A DNA stretch of 64,000 bases from Hoeflea sp. (GTDB lineage: Bacteria > Pseudomonadota > Alphaproteobacteria > Rhizobiales > Rhizobiaceae), in assembly GCF_014359905.1 (NCBI RefSeq), contig NZ_JACIYP010000014.1, positions 1 to 64,000 on the forward strand, given 5' to 3'. This document shows positions 34,626 through 43,600 of the stretch, one piece after another (position 1 is the first letter of the stretch; each line of letters starts with the position of its first letter). A program made the translations under genes and the position numbers. The notes beneath the pieces were generated by a model. It did not search any database. It had not been told where the DNA came from and saw nothing but the letters and a program-made list of their open reading frames with translations.

Positions 34626-34859
34626 ATGCGCACCCTAGTCCTTTCTCTCGTTGTTGTGGTTTCGGGGGCGCAGAGCGCTTTTGCCCATGGTGGCCATGTC
34701 GGCGATCTGGCGGGGCATTCCCATTGGCTGGGCTGGGCCGCGGCGGCGGCTGCCGGCGCCGTTGCCGCCTGGGCGATCAAGCGCAGGACCAGGGATTCCA
34801 GCAAATCCAAGCCCGAAACGGACGGCGCAGAAGCCCGTCCTGAAACCGCGGAGGCCTGA
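34626..34859 (+). CDS. small His-rich membrane protein (DUF6732-like)
   Basis: A 77-residue protein with a signal-like N-terminal helix ending AFA|HGGH, a short His-rich motif (HGGHVGDLAGHSHW), one membrane span (LGWAAAAAAGAVAAWAI) and a basic/acidic tail. Such small proteins are found beside cobalt/B12 genes and could bind Co(II) at the membrane; that role is inferred. GGAGG precedes the ATG. It lies 3 bp before cbiX, in one operon. Confidence 0.7.
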   Translation: MRTLVLSLVVVVSGAQSAFAHGGHVGDLAGHSHWLGWAAAAAAGAVAAWAIKRRTRDSSKSKPETDGAEARPETAEA

Positions 34860-34862
34860 GCC

Positions 34863-36155
34863 ATGAGCAGCACGGGAATTCCCGCCAATGCCGGCATCAT
34901 GGTCTGCGGCCATGGCAGCCGCAACCAGAATGCAGCCAAGGAATTCGCCACCGTGGCCGAAGGGCTGAAGGCCCGCTACCCGGATATTCCTGTCGAATAC
35001 GGCTATCTCGAATTCTGCAACCCGGTGATTTCCGAAGGCCTCGATAGGCTCCGCGCCAAGGGCGTCACGCGGGTGCTGGCGGTGCCGGGCATGCTGTTTG
35101 CCGCAGGCCACGCCAAGAACGACATTCCCTCGGTGCTCAACACCTACCAGGCGCAGAACCCCGGCACGCTGATCAATTACGGCCGCGAACTGGGCATCGA
35201 CCTCAAGATGATCCGCGCCGCGGGCGCGCGGATCCAGGCGGCGATCGACACCGCCAACGCCAGCGAGGGCGAGGTGGCACTGCACGACACGCTGCTGATG
35301 GTGGTGGGCCGCGGCTCGTCCGATCCCGACGCCAATTCCAACGTGTCGAAAGTGATGCGGATGCTGTGGGAAGGCTTCGGCTTCGGCTGGGCCGAGACCT
35401 GCTATTCCGGCGTCACCTTTCCGCTGGTCGGCCCCGGGCTCAGCCATGCGGCGAAGCTCGGCTACAAGCGCATCATCGTGTTTCCCTATTTCCTGTTCAC
35501 CGGCGTGCTGGTCAAGCGGATCTATTCCGAGGCCGATGCGGTGGCGGCCGATCATCCGGAGATCCAGTTCGTCAAGGCATCCTATCTCAGCGACCATCCG
35601 CTGGTCATCGACACCTTCCAGGACCGGGTGCAGGAGATCGTCGACGGCCAGGCGCTGATGAACTGCCAGATGTGCAAGTACCGCGAACAGGTGCTGGGCT
35701 TCGAGGCCGAGGTCGGCCTGCCGCAGGAAAGCCATCACCACCATGTCGAGGGCATCGGCGGGGGCCTGGAAAATTGCCCCTGCAAGGGCGATTGCGACGC
35801 TTCCTGCCGGGAACAGGAATTCTGCGAGAAGCACGGCCTGCCATGGACGCCGGTGCACAGCCACGCCAGCCCCGCGCCGCTCGAGCCGGTGCACGATCAT
35901 TCCCATTCCCATGGCCATGATCACCCCCATGACCATTCCCATGACGGGCACGGCCACGACCACTCTCATGATCATGGGCACGGGCACGACCATGCCCATG
36001 GTCACGATCATCCCCACGGGGCGCATGACCATGCGCATGGCCACGATCATGATCACCCACACGATCACGCGCATGACCATGCCCATCACCACCATCCCTA
36101 TCCCCATGCCGACCATCCGCACGGGCCGCGGTCGATGGACAAGAAGAAGGGCTGA
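34863..36155 (+). CDS. cbiX: sirohydrochlorin cobaltochelatase CbiX (long, His-rich)
   Basis: A 430-residue CbiX-type chelatase. Two chelatase half-domains are seen: VCGHGSRNQNAAKEF, with the His ligand, at residues ~14-28, and LMVVGRGSSDPDANSNVSKV near 150. They are followed by an M-x-C-x-x-C motif (MNCQMC), as in the Fe-S-containing CbiX-long proteins. Next come a Cys cluster (CPCKGDCDASC) and a ~95-residue tail made almost entirely of His, Asp and Gly repeats. The tail probably stores or relays cobalt. The enzyme inserts Co early into sirohydrochlorin, which is unusual next to the late chelatase CobN. A GTG-started cobH follows 3 bp later. Confidence 0.9.
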   Translation: MSSTGIPANAGIMVCGHGSRNQNAAKEFATVAEGLKARYPDIPVEYGYLEFCNPVISEGLDRLRAKGVTRVLAVPGMLFAAGHAKNDIPSVLNTYQAQNPGTLINYGRELGIDLKMIRAAGARIQAAIDTANASEGEVALHDTLLMVVGRGSSDPDANSNVSKVMRMLWEGFGFGWAETCYSGVTFPLVGPGLSHAAKLGYKRIIVFPYFLFTGVLVKRIYSEADAVAADHPEIQFVKASYLSDHPLVIDTFQDRVQEIVDGQALMNCQMCKYREQVLGFEAEVGLPQESHHHHVEGIGGGLENCPCKGDCDASCREQEFCEKHGLPWTPVHSHASPAPLEPVHDHSHSHGHDHPHDHSHDGHGHDHSHDHGHGHDHAHGHDHPHGAHDHAHGHDHDHPHDHAHDHAHHHHPYPHADHPHGPRSMDKKKG

Positions 36156-36158
36156 GCG

Positions 36159-36797
36159 GTGACCGCCGTCCCCCTCCGCGATCCGGCCGAGATCTACCGG
36201 CGCTCCTTCGCCATCATCCGCGCCGAGGCGGATCTTGCGCGCTTCGATGCGGCGTCGGAGGAGGTGGCGGTCAGGATGATCCATGCCTGCGGCATGGTGG
36301 ACCTGGCGGCCGACATCGTCGTCTCGCCCGGCTTCGCCGAGGCCGCGCGGGCGGCGCTGATGGCCGGCGCGCCGGTGCTCTGCGACGCGGAGATGGTGCG
36401 CAACGGGATCATCGCCCGGCTGATGCCGAGCGGCAACGAGGTGCTCTGCCTGCTCAACGACGCCCGCGTCCGCAACATCGCCGCGCGCGATGCGACGACG
36501 CGCTCGGCCGCCCAGGTAGACCTCTGGGCCGAGCGGATGGGAGGCGCGGTGATCGCCATCGGCAATGCGCCCACTGCGCTCTACCGCTTGCTCGACTTGC
36601 TCGACGCCGGCGCGCCAAAACCCGCCGCCATCATCGGCGTGCCGGTCGGCTTTGTCGGCGCGGCGGAAAGCAAGGATGCCCTGATCGCCGATCCGCGCGG
36701 GCTCGAATTCCTGGCGGTGAAGGGCCGGCGCGGCGGCAGCGCGCTGGCGAGTTCGGCCGTCAATGCGCTCGCCGGGGGGCTCGAGGGCCATGGCTAG
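36159..36797 (+). CDS. cobH: precorrin-8X methylmutase
   Basis: A 212-residue CobH/CbiC protein. The catalytic His is in MIHACGMVD, and [24 protein letters not shown] and [18 protein letters not shown] are family hallmarks. It moves the C-11 methyl to C-12 to give hydrogenobyrinic (or cobyrinic) acid. The start is GTG at 36159. It overlaps cobL by 8 bp. Confidence 0.94.
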   Translation: MTAVPLRDPAEIYRRSFAIIRAEADLARFDAASEEVAVRMIHACGMVDLAADIVVSPGFAEAARAALMAGAPVLCDAEMVRNGIIARLMPSGNEVLCLLNDARVRNIAARDATTRSAAQVDLWAERMGGAVIAIGNAPTALYRLLDLLDAGAPKPAAIIGVPVGFVGAAESKDALIADPRGLEFLAVKGRRGGSALASSAVNALAGGLEGHG

Positions 36798-38025
36798 CGA
36801 ATTCGCCGGGTCCGCCTGGCTCACCATTCTCGGCATCGGCGACAGCGGGCTCGACAGCCTGACCCCGCCGGCGCGCGCCCTGTTCGAAGCGGCCGAGACC
36901 ATCATCGCGCCCGAACGGGTGCTCAAGCGGATCGACTGCGGGGCGCGCGAGACCATCCCCTGGACCTTCGGCATCAGGGAAACCATCGCGTTCGTGATGG
37001 CGCGGCGCGGCCGGCCCACCACGATCCTCGCCACCGGCGATCCGATGTTCTACGGCGTCGGCGCGACGCTGATGCGCTCTCTCGACCCCGCTGAGATGCG
37101 GGTGATCCCGTCGCCCTCGGCGTTCTCGCTCGCCGCCTCCCGGCTAGGCTGGGCGTTGCAGGATACGGCGATGATTTCGCTGCACGGCCGCTCGGTGCAC
37201 GGGCTCGCCGCGCATGTGCAGCCCGGAGCGCGGATCCTGGCGCTGACCTCGACCGGCCGCACCGTGATCGAGGCGGCGCAGATCCTGAGCGCACGGGGCT
37301 ATGGCCGGTCCGAGATGCAGGTGCTCGAGCATATCGGCGGGCCGGAGGAACGCGTCAAGAGAATGCGCGCCGACCGGATCGCGGCGGATAAGCCGGACTT
37401 CGCCGATTTCAACACGCTGGCGATCGACTGCGTGGCCGAGCCCGGCGCGGTGCTGCTGCCGGCGGTGCCCGGATTGCCCGACGAGGCCTTCGAGCATGAC
37501 GGGCAGCTGACCAAGCGCGAGGTGCGGGCGGCGACGCTCGCCCGTCTCGGCCCGGTGCCGGGCGGTCTCCTGTGGGATGTCGGCGCGGGCTGCGGCTCGA
37601 TCGGCATCGAATGGATGCGCGCGGCGCGCGGCGCCCGCGCCATCGCGATCGAATCGAGCGAGAGCCGCCGGACGATGGCCGCCCACAACGCCATCGTGCT
37701 CGGCGCTCCCGGCCTCGACATCGTCGCGGGATTGGCGCCGGCAGCCCTTGCCGATCTCGCCATGCCTGACGCGGTCTTCATCGGCGGCGGCATATCGCAC
37801 GACGGCGTCTTCGAGGCATCCTGGGAGGCGCTCAGGCCCTCGGGCCGGCTGGTCGCCAACGCGGTGACGGTGGAGGGCGAGGCCCGGCTGTTCGCGCTGC
37901 AGGCGGTCCATGGTGGCGAGTTGATCCGCCTGCAGGTGAGCCGCGCCGAACCGGTCGGCCGCTATCTCGGCTGGAAGCCGCTGATGCAGGTGACGATCTG
38001 GTCGGTGACGAAGGAGCAGGGATGA
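36790..38025 (+). CDS. cobL: precorrin-6Y C5,15-methyltransferase (decarboxylating), CbiE-CbiT fusion
   Basis: A 411-residue bifunctional CobL. The N-terminal tetrapyrrole-methylase (CbiE-like) domain runs from [17 protein letters not shown] through [15 protein letters not shown]. The C-terminal SAM-dependent methyltransferase (CbiT-like) domain has [18 protein letters not shown] and [12 protein letters not shown]. It methylates C-5 and C-15 and decarboxylates the C-12 acetate. The ATG at 36790 overlaps the cobH stop; the earlier in-frame ATG lies inside cobH. A palindromic repeat element begins 37 bp after the stop. Confidence 0.94.
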   Translation: MASEFAGSAWLTILGIGDSGLDSLTPPARALFEAAETIIAPERVLKRIDCGARETIPWTFGIRETIAFVMARRGRPTTILATGDPMFYGVGATLMRSLDPAEMRVIPSPSAFSLAASRLGWALQDTAMISLHGRSVHGLAAHVQPGARILALTSTGRTVIEAAQILSARGYGRSEMQVLEHIGGPEERVKRMRADRIAADKPDFADFNTLAIDCVAEPGAVLLPAVPGLPDEAFEHDGQLTKREVRAATLARLGPVPGGLLWDVGAGCGSIGIEWMRAARGARAIAIESSESRRTMAAHNAIVLGAPGLDIVAGLAPAALADLAMPDAVFIGGGISHDGVFEASWEALRPSGRLVANAVTVEGEARLFALQAVHGGELIRLQVSRAEPVGRYLGWKPLMQVTIWSVTKEQG

Positions 38026-38061
38026 CCGTTTTCGTCATTTGCTTCGATGCTCTGTGCACGT

Positions 38062-38229
38062 GGCCTACCCCCACCCCAACCCCTCCCGTCAAGGGGGAGG
38101 GGCTCAGACCCCGCACCCGCTTTGTCAGGGCTGCGGCCTCCGCAATCAAAAACGCTCGGGAAACCGGGGAGGCCCGACGCGGCTTAAACCCCTGCCCCTT
38201 GACGGGAGGGGTTGGGGTGGGGGTAAGCC
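38062..38229. repeat. palindromic repeat element between cobL and cobI
   Basis: Inverted arms of about 45 bp (38062-38106 and 38185-38229) with roughly 41 matching positions flank a ~78-bp spacer. The arms share the C-rich core (CCCCAACCCCTCCC ... AAGGGG) with the element inside cobN (26427-26580), while the spacers differ. It occupies most of the 244-bp cobL-cobI gap, where it would form a long RNA hairpin that could affect distal expression of the operon. Confidence 0.85.
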
Positions 38230-38269
38230 GCAACCATGAAATCCAGAAATTCCACGAAGGGCGTCTGTC

Positions 38270-38998
38270 ATGACCGGCAAACTCTATGGCCTCGGGCTCG
38301 GCCCGGGAGACCCGGAGCTGATCACGCTGAAAGCCCACCGCATCCTGCAAAGTGTGCCGGTGATCGCCTGGCCCGCCCCCGACACGGGACCAAGCTTCGC
38401 CCGCGCCATCGCCGCGCCGCATCTTCCGGGCGGACAGATCGAGATCCCGATCGTGGTGCCGATGCGCACCGAGCGGTTTCCGGCGAAAGACGTCTACGAC
38501 AAGGCAGCAAGCGAGATCGCCGTGCATCTCGACGCCGGCCGCGACGTGGCGGTGCTGTGCGAGGGCGATCCGTTTTTCTATGGCTCGTTCATGTATGTGT
38601 TCGAGCGGCTGGCGGCGTCGTACGAGACCGAAGTGGTGCCGGGCGTGTCCTCGATGATGGCGGCGGCGAGTGCTGCGGGCCGTCCGCTGGCGGCGCGCAA
38701 CGATGTGCTCACGATTGTCCCGGGTCCGCTCGACGACGCGGAGCTCACAAACAGAATCAACGCGGCGGATGCATTAGCGATCATTAAGATAGGCAGGCAT
38801 TTCAAGCGCTTGAGGGCGCTGATTGACAGTTTGAATCTGCTGCCTCATGCAATCTATGCGGAACGCGTCTCGCTGGACGCCCAGCGGCTGATGCCGCTTT
38901 CCGAGGTGCCGGAAGACACGGCGCCCTATTTTTCGATGATCCTGATCTACAAGGGCGGCGAGGACTGGATCCACGCGCTGCCCCGGAGCACCACATGA
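38270..38998 (+). CDS. cobI: precorrin-2 C20-methyltransferase
   Basis: A 242-residue tetrapyrrole methylase of the CobI/CbiL family. YGLGLGPGDPELITLKA opens the N-terminal domain, CEGDPFFYGSFMYVFERL carries the SAM/substrate loop, and VVPGVSSMMAAAS follows. It methylates C-20 of precorrin-2 (or cobalt-precorrin-2). It overlaps the next gene by 4 bp (ATGA). The palindromic element upstream separates it from cobL. Confidence 0.93.
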   Translation: MTGKLYGLGLGPGDPELITLKAHRILQSVPVIAWPAPDTGPSFARAIAAPHLPGGQIEIPIVVPMRTERFPAKDVYDKAASEIAVHLDAGRDVAVLCEGDPFFYGSFMYVFERLAASYETEVVPGVSSMMAAASAAGRPLAARNDVLTIVPGPLDDAELTNRINAADALAIIKIGRHFKRLRALIDSLNLLPHAIYAERVSLDAQRLMPLSEVPEDTAPYFSMILIYKGGEDWIHALPRSTT

Positions 38999-40845
38999 CC
39001 AAGACACCGGCGATCATCATCCTGTCCGAGGCGGCGCTGCCGTTGGCCCGACGCCTTGCGGCGAGCCTGGGCGGCGAGGTTCACGGACTGGACCGACGTA
39101 TAACCCAAAGGGTTGACGTAACCTTTACGGAGGCAGGGTCACATCTGGCCTCCCTGTTCTTGGGGGGCCGTCCCATCATCGGCCTGATGGCGGCGGGGGC
39201 GATGATCCGGCTTCTCGCGCCGCATCTCGGTGACAAGATGAACGAGCCGCCGATGCTGGCCGTCAGCGAGGACGGCTCGGCGGTGGTGCCGCTGCTCGGC
39301 GGCCATCACGGCGCCAACGATCTGGCGCGGGACATCGCCGCGATCACGGACGGCTTCGCGGCGATCACCACGGCGGGCGATCTCAAATTCGGCGTGGCGC
39401 TCGATGCGCCGCCGGAGGGTTATGCGCTCGCCAATCCCGAAGCGGCCAAGCAGGTGATGGCGGATCTGGTGGCCGGCGGCAGCGCGCGGCTCGAGGGCCA
39501 TGCGCCGTGGCTGGCCCACAGCCGGCTGCCGCTGTCGGAGGACGGCGGGATCGTTCTTGCCGTCTCGGACGAGGCGATGTCGCCGCCCGAGAACGGCCTG
39601 CTCTTTCACCCCAAGACCCTGGTGCTGGGCATCGGCTGCGAGCGCGGCGCCAGCGGCGACGAGGCGCTCACGCTGGCGCTCGATAGCCTGGCGCAGGCCG
39701 GCCTGTCGCCGCAATCCGTCGGCCTGGTGGCCTCGATCGACGTCAAGGCCGACGAAGCGGCGGTGCACCATGTCGCGCGGCATTTCGGCTGCCCGGCGCG
39801 GTTCTTCGATGCGGCGACGCTGGAAGCGGAAACGCCGCGGCTCAAGAACCCCTCCGACATCGTCTTCGCCGAGGTCGGCTGTCACGGCGTGGCAGAGGGA
39901 GCGGCACTTGCTGCCGCTGGCGCATCGGGCGAGCTGGTCGCCGAAAAACGCAAGAGCCGCCGCGCCACCTGCGCCATCGGCAGGGCCGTCACGCCGTTCA
40001 CCGGGGCAAACCTGCCCGGGCGGGCGCGCGGCAAGCTGATGGTGGTCGGCATCGGGCCGGGCTCGGATGGCTGGCGCTCTCCGGAAGTCTCGCAGATGGT
40101 GGCGGCGTCGACGGATCTCGTCGGCTATTCGCTCTATCTCGATCTGCTCGGGCCGCTGGCGGACGGCAAGGCGCGGCACGATTTCGATCTGGGCAAGGAA
40201 GAGGCGCGGGTGCGCCACGCCATGGAGCTTGCCGGCGAGGGCCGGTCGGTGGCGCTGGTCTGTTCCGGCGACGCGGGCATCTACGCCATGGCGACGCTGG
40301 TGTTCGAACTGCTCGACAAGGCCGACGGCGCGGAAGGCCTGGCGGACGCGGCGCGGCGGATCGAGATCGCGGTCTCGCCGGGGATTTCGGCGCTGCAGGC
40401 CGCAGCGGCCCGCGCCGGGGCTCCGCTGGGCCATGATTTCTGCACCATTTCGCTGTCGGATCTCCTGACGCCCTGGGAGGACATCCAGCGCCGGGTGCGA
40501 GCTGCGGGCGAGGGCGATTTCGTCATCGCCTTCTACAATCCGGTGTCGAAGAAGCGACGGACACAGCTTGCCTGGGCGCGCGACTCGCTGCTCACTCATC
40601 GCCCGGCCTCGACGCCGGTGATACTCGCCACCAATCTCGGGCGCGAGGGTGAGTTGATCCGCATCGTGCCGCTGGGTGAGCTCGATGTCGACGATGTCGA
40701 CATGCTGACCGTGGTGGTGGTCGGATCGTCCAATTCCTCCACCGTGACCACGGGCGACGGCCGCACCTGGGTCTACACGCCGCGCGGCTACGCCCGCAAG
40801 CAAGGCAGCGCCATGACACACATCGCAATCGGAGACGCGGCATGA
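38995..40845 (+). CDS. cobJ: CbiG-CobJ fusion (precorrin-3B C17-methyltransferase)
   Basis: A 616-residue fusion protein. Residues ~1-340 are CbiG/CobE-like, with MIRLLAPHLGDKMNEPPMLA, PLLGGHHGANDLAR and LGIGCERGASGDEALTLAL. Residues ~346-610 are a CobJ/CbiH methylase (VVGIGPGSDGWRSPEV, CSGDAGIYAMATLVFELL, FYNPVSKKRRTQL). CobJ catalyses C-17 methylation and ring contraction. CbiG in the anaerobic route opens the lactone and releases acetaldehyde, so the fusion couples consecutive steps. It overlaps cobI and cobM by 4 bp each, so it is tightly coupled. Confidence 0.92.
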   Translation: MTKTPAIIILSEAALPLARRLAASLGGEVHGLDRRITQRVDVTFTEAGSHLASLFLGGRPIIGLMAAGAMIRLLAPHLGDKMNEPPMLAVSEDGSAVVPLLGGHHGANDLARDIAAITDGFAAITTAGDLKFGVALDAPPEGYALANPEAAKQVMADLVAGGSARLEGHAPWLAHSRLPLSEDGGIVLAVSDEAMSPPENGLLFHPKTLVLGIGCERGASGDEALTLALDSLAQAGLSPQSVGLVASIDVKADEAAVHHVARHFGCPARFFDAATLEAETPRLKNPSDIVFAEVGCHGVAEGAALAAAGASGELVAEKRKSRRATCAIGRAVTPFTGANLPGRARGKLMVVGIGPGSDGWRSPEVSQMVAASTDLVGYSLYLDLLGPLADGKARHDFDLGKEEARVRHAMELAGEGRSVALVCSGDAGIYAMATLVFELLDKADGAEGLADAARRIEIAVSPGISALQAAAARAGAPLGHDFCTISLSDLLTPWEDIQRRVRAAGEGDFVIAFYNPVSKKRRTQLAWARDSLLTHRPASTPVILATNLGREGELIRIVPLGELDVDDVDMLTVVVVGSSNSSTVTTGDGRTWVYTPRGYARKQGSAMTHIAIGDAA

Positions 40846-41624
40846 CCGTCTATTTCATCGGCGCCGGCCCCGGCGCGCCCGACCTCATCACCGTGCGCGG
40901 CCTCAAGCTGATCGAACGCTGCCCGGTGTGCCTCTATGCCGGCTCGCTGGTGCCCGAGGAGATCGTGCACGCAGCGCCCGAAGGCGCCCTGGTGCGCGAC
41001 ACCGCGCCGATGCATCTCGACGAGATCATCGGCGAGATGGAGAAGGCCCATGCGGCAGGCCAGGACGTGGCGCGGGTGCATTCGGGCGATCCGGCGATCT
41101 ACGGCGCGGTGGCCGAGCAGATGCGGCGGCTCGATGCGCTCGGGATCGGCTACGAGGTGGTTCCTGGCGTGCCGGCTTTCGCCGGAGCGGCGGCGCGGCT
41201 CGCCACCGAGCTGACGCTGCCCGAAATCGCCCAGACGGTGATCATCACCCGCACCGGCATGAAGGCCTCGTCGATGCCGGAATTCGAGCAGCTCGAGATC
41301 CTCGGCCAGTCGCGGGCGACGCTCGCCATCCATCTGTCGATCCGCAATCTCGATTATGTCCGCCGGGCGCTGGAACCCTTCTACGGCGCCAACTGCCCGG
41401 TGGTGATCGCCTACCGCGCCACCTGGCCGGACGAGCTCTACATCCGCACCACGCTCGAAGGCATGAAGGAAGAGGTGCGCAAGCACAAGATCACCCGCAC
41501 GGCGCTCATTCTCGTCGGCAAGGTGTTCGGCGAGGTCAGCTTCCGCGACAGCGACCTGTACAATTCCGAGTACTCGCATGTGCTCAGGAACGTGGGGAAA
41601 AAGAAGAAGGCGAAGGTGGCGTAG
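40842..41624 (+). CDS. cobM: precorrin-4 C11-methyltransferase
   Basis: A 260-residue CobM/CbiF methylase: VYFIGAGPGAPDLITVRG at the N-terminus, YAGSLVPEE, VHSGDPAIYGAVAEQM and the VVPGVPAFAGAAARL loop. It methylates C-11 of (cobalt-)precorrin-4. It starts in the overlap with cobJ. A Lys-rich C-terminus (GKKKKAKVA) follows the conserved fold. It is convergent with the Nudix-like gene, with 36 bp between. Confidence 0.94.
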   Translation: MTVYFIGAGPGAPDLITVRGLKLIERCPVCLYAGSLVPEEIVHAAPEGALVRDTAPMHLDEIIGEMEKAHAAGQDVARVHSGDPAIYGAVAEQMRRLDALGIGYEVVPGVPAFAGAAARLATELTLPEIAQTVIITRTGMKASSMPEFEQLEILGQSRATLAIHLSIRNLDYVRRALEPFYGANCPVVIAYRATWPDELYIRTTLEGMKEEVRKHKITRTALILVGKVFGEVSFRDSDLYNSEYSHVLRNVGKKKKAKVA

Positions 41625-41660
41625 CCGGGGACCGTCGCGCTTCACGGTTCGGCCCGGCCA

Positions 41661-42881
41661 TCAAGGGCTCTGGGCCTCACGCTTTTCCGCAGCTTGCAGG
41701 AACCTGGTTGCATAGAAGAGATTGGCGGCCGCTTCCGATGTGAAACCCTTCTCCTCGAAGGAACGGGCGATGGATTCCGCGTCCGGGAACTTCGGCGGAA
41801 ACCGGAAGAACGGCATACGGTAGACTTCCGTCGGCTCGGCCCTTGGAAGGGTGATCTTTCGGGCCTTTTCCATCCGATCCATAAGTTCGGCGTGGCTGAG
41901 GTCAGTAAACCCGATGAAGAACATCTGCGGTTTCCCGCCGCGTGCGAATTCGCGACACAGCGCCAAGGGTAATATGTTGCTCAAGTCTTCGGGATTCAGG
42001 CCCACCTCCTCGCGAAGTTCGGCAAAGAGATCGTCCAGAATATAGGCCTGAAAGGTTTTGGGCGTCTGCTCGGGATTGAGCGGCCATTCTGCCGCGCCGC
42101 TTGCGGTGCAATGCCATTCGCCTTTGTTGAAAATCGCCACTTCCCGGGTGCGCGGTACAAAAAACGGCGTCAGCCGTCCATTGTCCTTGTAGAAGATTAG
42201 GATGGCCAGACCGATCGTGTTGGCGAGACGTGTATCCGAGAGGTTCGGCAGGTAGCCGAAATTTTCAGCCGACAGCGCCTGGCGCAGTGACTGCCCTTTG
42301 CCGCCGGGAGAGAAATCCAGCACCAGATTCGATCGCGCCTGGCGCGAGTATTTGGTTCTGCTGATGTCGAGGAGCAGCGCGTCATCGTCGCGCGACACAG
42401 CATCCAGGCGGATAATGTCGCTGTCATGGGTGATGCGCCGCTGGGCGCGGAACTCGGCTTCTGCCGCGTCGCGCAAGGCCTCAAGGGTCTGGTCCTCGAA
42501 CGGGGTGATCTCGAAGAAGTCGGGCGATGGTCGGATCCGGATACTGGCGCGTTTGGCTGCAATAATTTCCTCGATGAAGCTGTGGGTCTGGGTGTAGGGG
42601 ATTCCGCGCCAGATGGGCGTCTCGTTGCGGTAAACGTTTTCGAGGTAGAACGCGTCCTCCGAAATGAAATCGCCATGCTTGCCGGGCTCGAGTACCGGCG
42701 CCTTAATTTCGGCCGTGTCCGAGAGGACCTCCAGACCGAACTTGACCACCAGTCCGACCGCGGCTCCGATGAACGGAACGCCCGAAACAGCGAATGAAGC
42801 GGCCTCTCCGGCACCGATGCCAGCGATCTCCTTGAAATGCTTTCGCTGGAAATTGAAGACCGTATCCAAGGATTTTCGCAT
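41661..42881 (-). CDS. unknown protein with Nudix-like C-terminal region
   Basis: A 406-residue protein not recognised as a whole. Residues ~15-45 form a Gly/Ala-rich hydrophobic stretch (GIGAGEAASFAVSGVPFIGA, then VGLVVKFGLEVL) that may insert in a membrane. The middle is unassigned. The C-terminal ~170 residues look Nudix-like, with a degenerate Nudix box end (AELREEVGL) but without the usual upstream Gly and Glu, then REFARGGKPQMFFIGF. It begins 26 bp after the cobK stop on the same strand (ATG 42881; a TTG at 42911 is possible), so it is co-transcribed with cbiD-cobK. Role unknown. Confidence 0.7.
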   Translation of the reverse strand: MRKSLDTVFNFQRKHFKEIAGIGAGEAASFAVSGVPFIGAAVGLVVKFGLEVLSDTAEIKAPVLEPGKHGDFISEDAFYLENVYRNETPIWRGIPYTQTHSFIEEIIAAKRASIRIRPSPDFFEITPFEDQTLEALRDAAEAEFRAQRRITHDSDIIRLDAVSRDDDALLLDISRTKYSRQARSNLVLDFSPGGKGQSLRQALSAENFGYLPNLSDTRLANTIGLAILIFYKDNGRLTPFFVPRTREVAIFNKGEWHCTASGAAEWPLNPEQTPKTFQAYILDDLFAELREEVGLNPEDLSNILPLALCREFARGGKPQMFFIGFTDLSHAELMDRMEKARKITLPRAEPTEVYRMPFFRFPPKFPDAESIARSFEEKGFTSEAAANLFYATRFLQAAEKREAQSP

Positions 42882-42907
42882 GGCCGTGTCAGATGCCTCC
42901 TGCTGCC

Positions 42908-43600
42908 TCAATCGCTCCGCCCCACCAGGATCACCGGTATGCCCAATTGCCGCGCCGCCTCGATCTTGGCATAGGCCGCGGGACCACCCGAATTGCGGCA
43001 GACGATGTGGGTGATGGAATGGGCGATGAGCAGCATCGACTCCACCGCAGCGGTGTCGCCGGGGCGGCCCAGCACCAGCGCGTGGTCGGGGAGGTCGAGC
43101 GGCGTTTCCGGCGGGTCGATCATCCGCACCACGAAATGCACATCTTCGCGGCTTGAAAACAGGCCGATATGCTGCGAGCCGAGCGCGAGCAGGACGCGGG
43201 CGCGGGGCGGGAGGGCGTCGCGGGCCGCCTCCAGCGTGTCCACCTCGATCCAGTCATCGCCCGGCTGCTTCGCCCATGGCTCGCGGGTGCGGATGTCGAG
43301 GGCCACGCCGGTGAGTCTTGCGGCCTCCACCGCGTTGGCGCTGATCCGGCGGGCGAAGGGATGGGTGGCGTCGACCAGCCGTGTCACGCCGTTGGCGCGG
43401 ATGTAGTCCGCCAGTCCCTCGACCCCGCCGAAGCCGCCGGTGCGGACCTCGCCCGCAAGCGGCGCGGGCTCGCGGGTGCGGCCCGCAAGCGAGGTGATGA
43501 TACGGGCCTGGGGGTGCTTTGCCACCAGCTCCCTCGCCAGATCCGCTGCTTCCCGGGTGCCGCCGAGGATGAGGATGGTTTCGCTGGTCCTATCGGGCAT
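42908..43600 (-). CDS. cobK: precorrin-6A reductase
   Basis: A 230-residue CobK/CbiJ reductase. ILILGGTREAADLARELV is the NADPH-binding start, with VDATHPFARRISANAVEAA and LLALGSQHIGLF also characteristic; the C-terminus is LGIPVILVGR. It reduces the C-18/C-19 bond of precorrin-6A using NADPH. It overlaps cbiD by 11 bp and is followed directly by the Nudix-like gene. Confidence 0.92.
   Translation of the reverse strand: MPDRTSETILILGGTREAADLARELVAKHPQARIITSLAGRTREPAPLAGEVRTGGFGGVEGLADYIRANGVTRLVDATHPFARRISANAVEAARLTGVALDIRTREPWAKQPGDDWIEVDTLEAARDALPPRARVLLALGSQHIGLFSSREDVHFVVRMIDPPETPLDLPDHALVLGRPGDTAAVESMLLIAHSITHIVCRNSGGPAAYAKIEAARQLGIPVILVGRSD

Noticed and set aside
26427-38229. Repeat arms at 26.4 and 38.1 kb as a CRISPR array
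   Set aside because: Only two inverted-arm elements 11.6 kb apart with unlike spacers; no direct-repeat array or cas genes.
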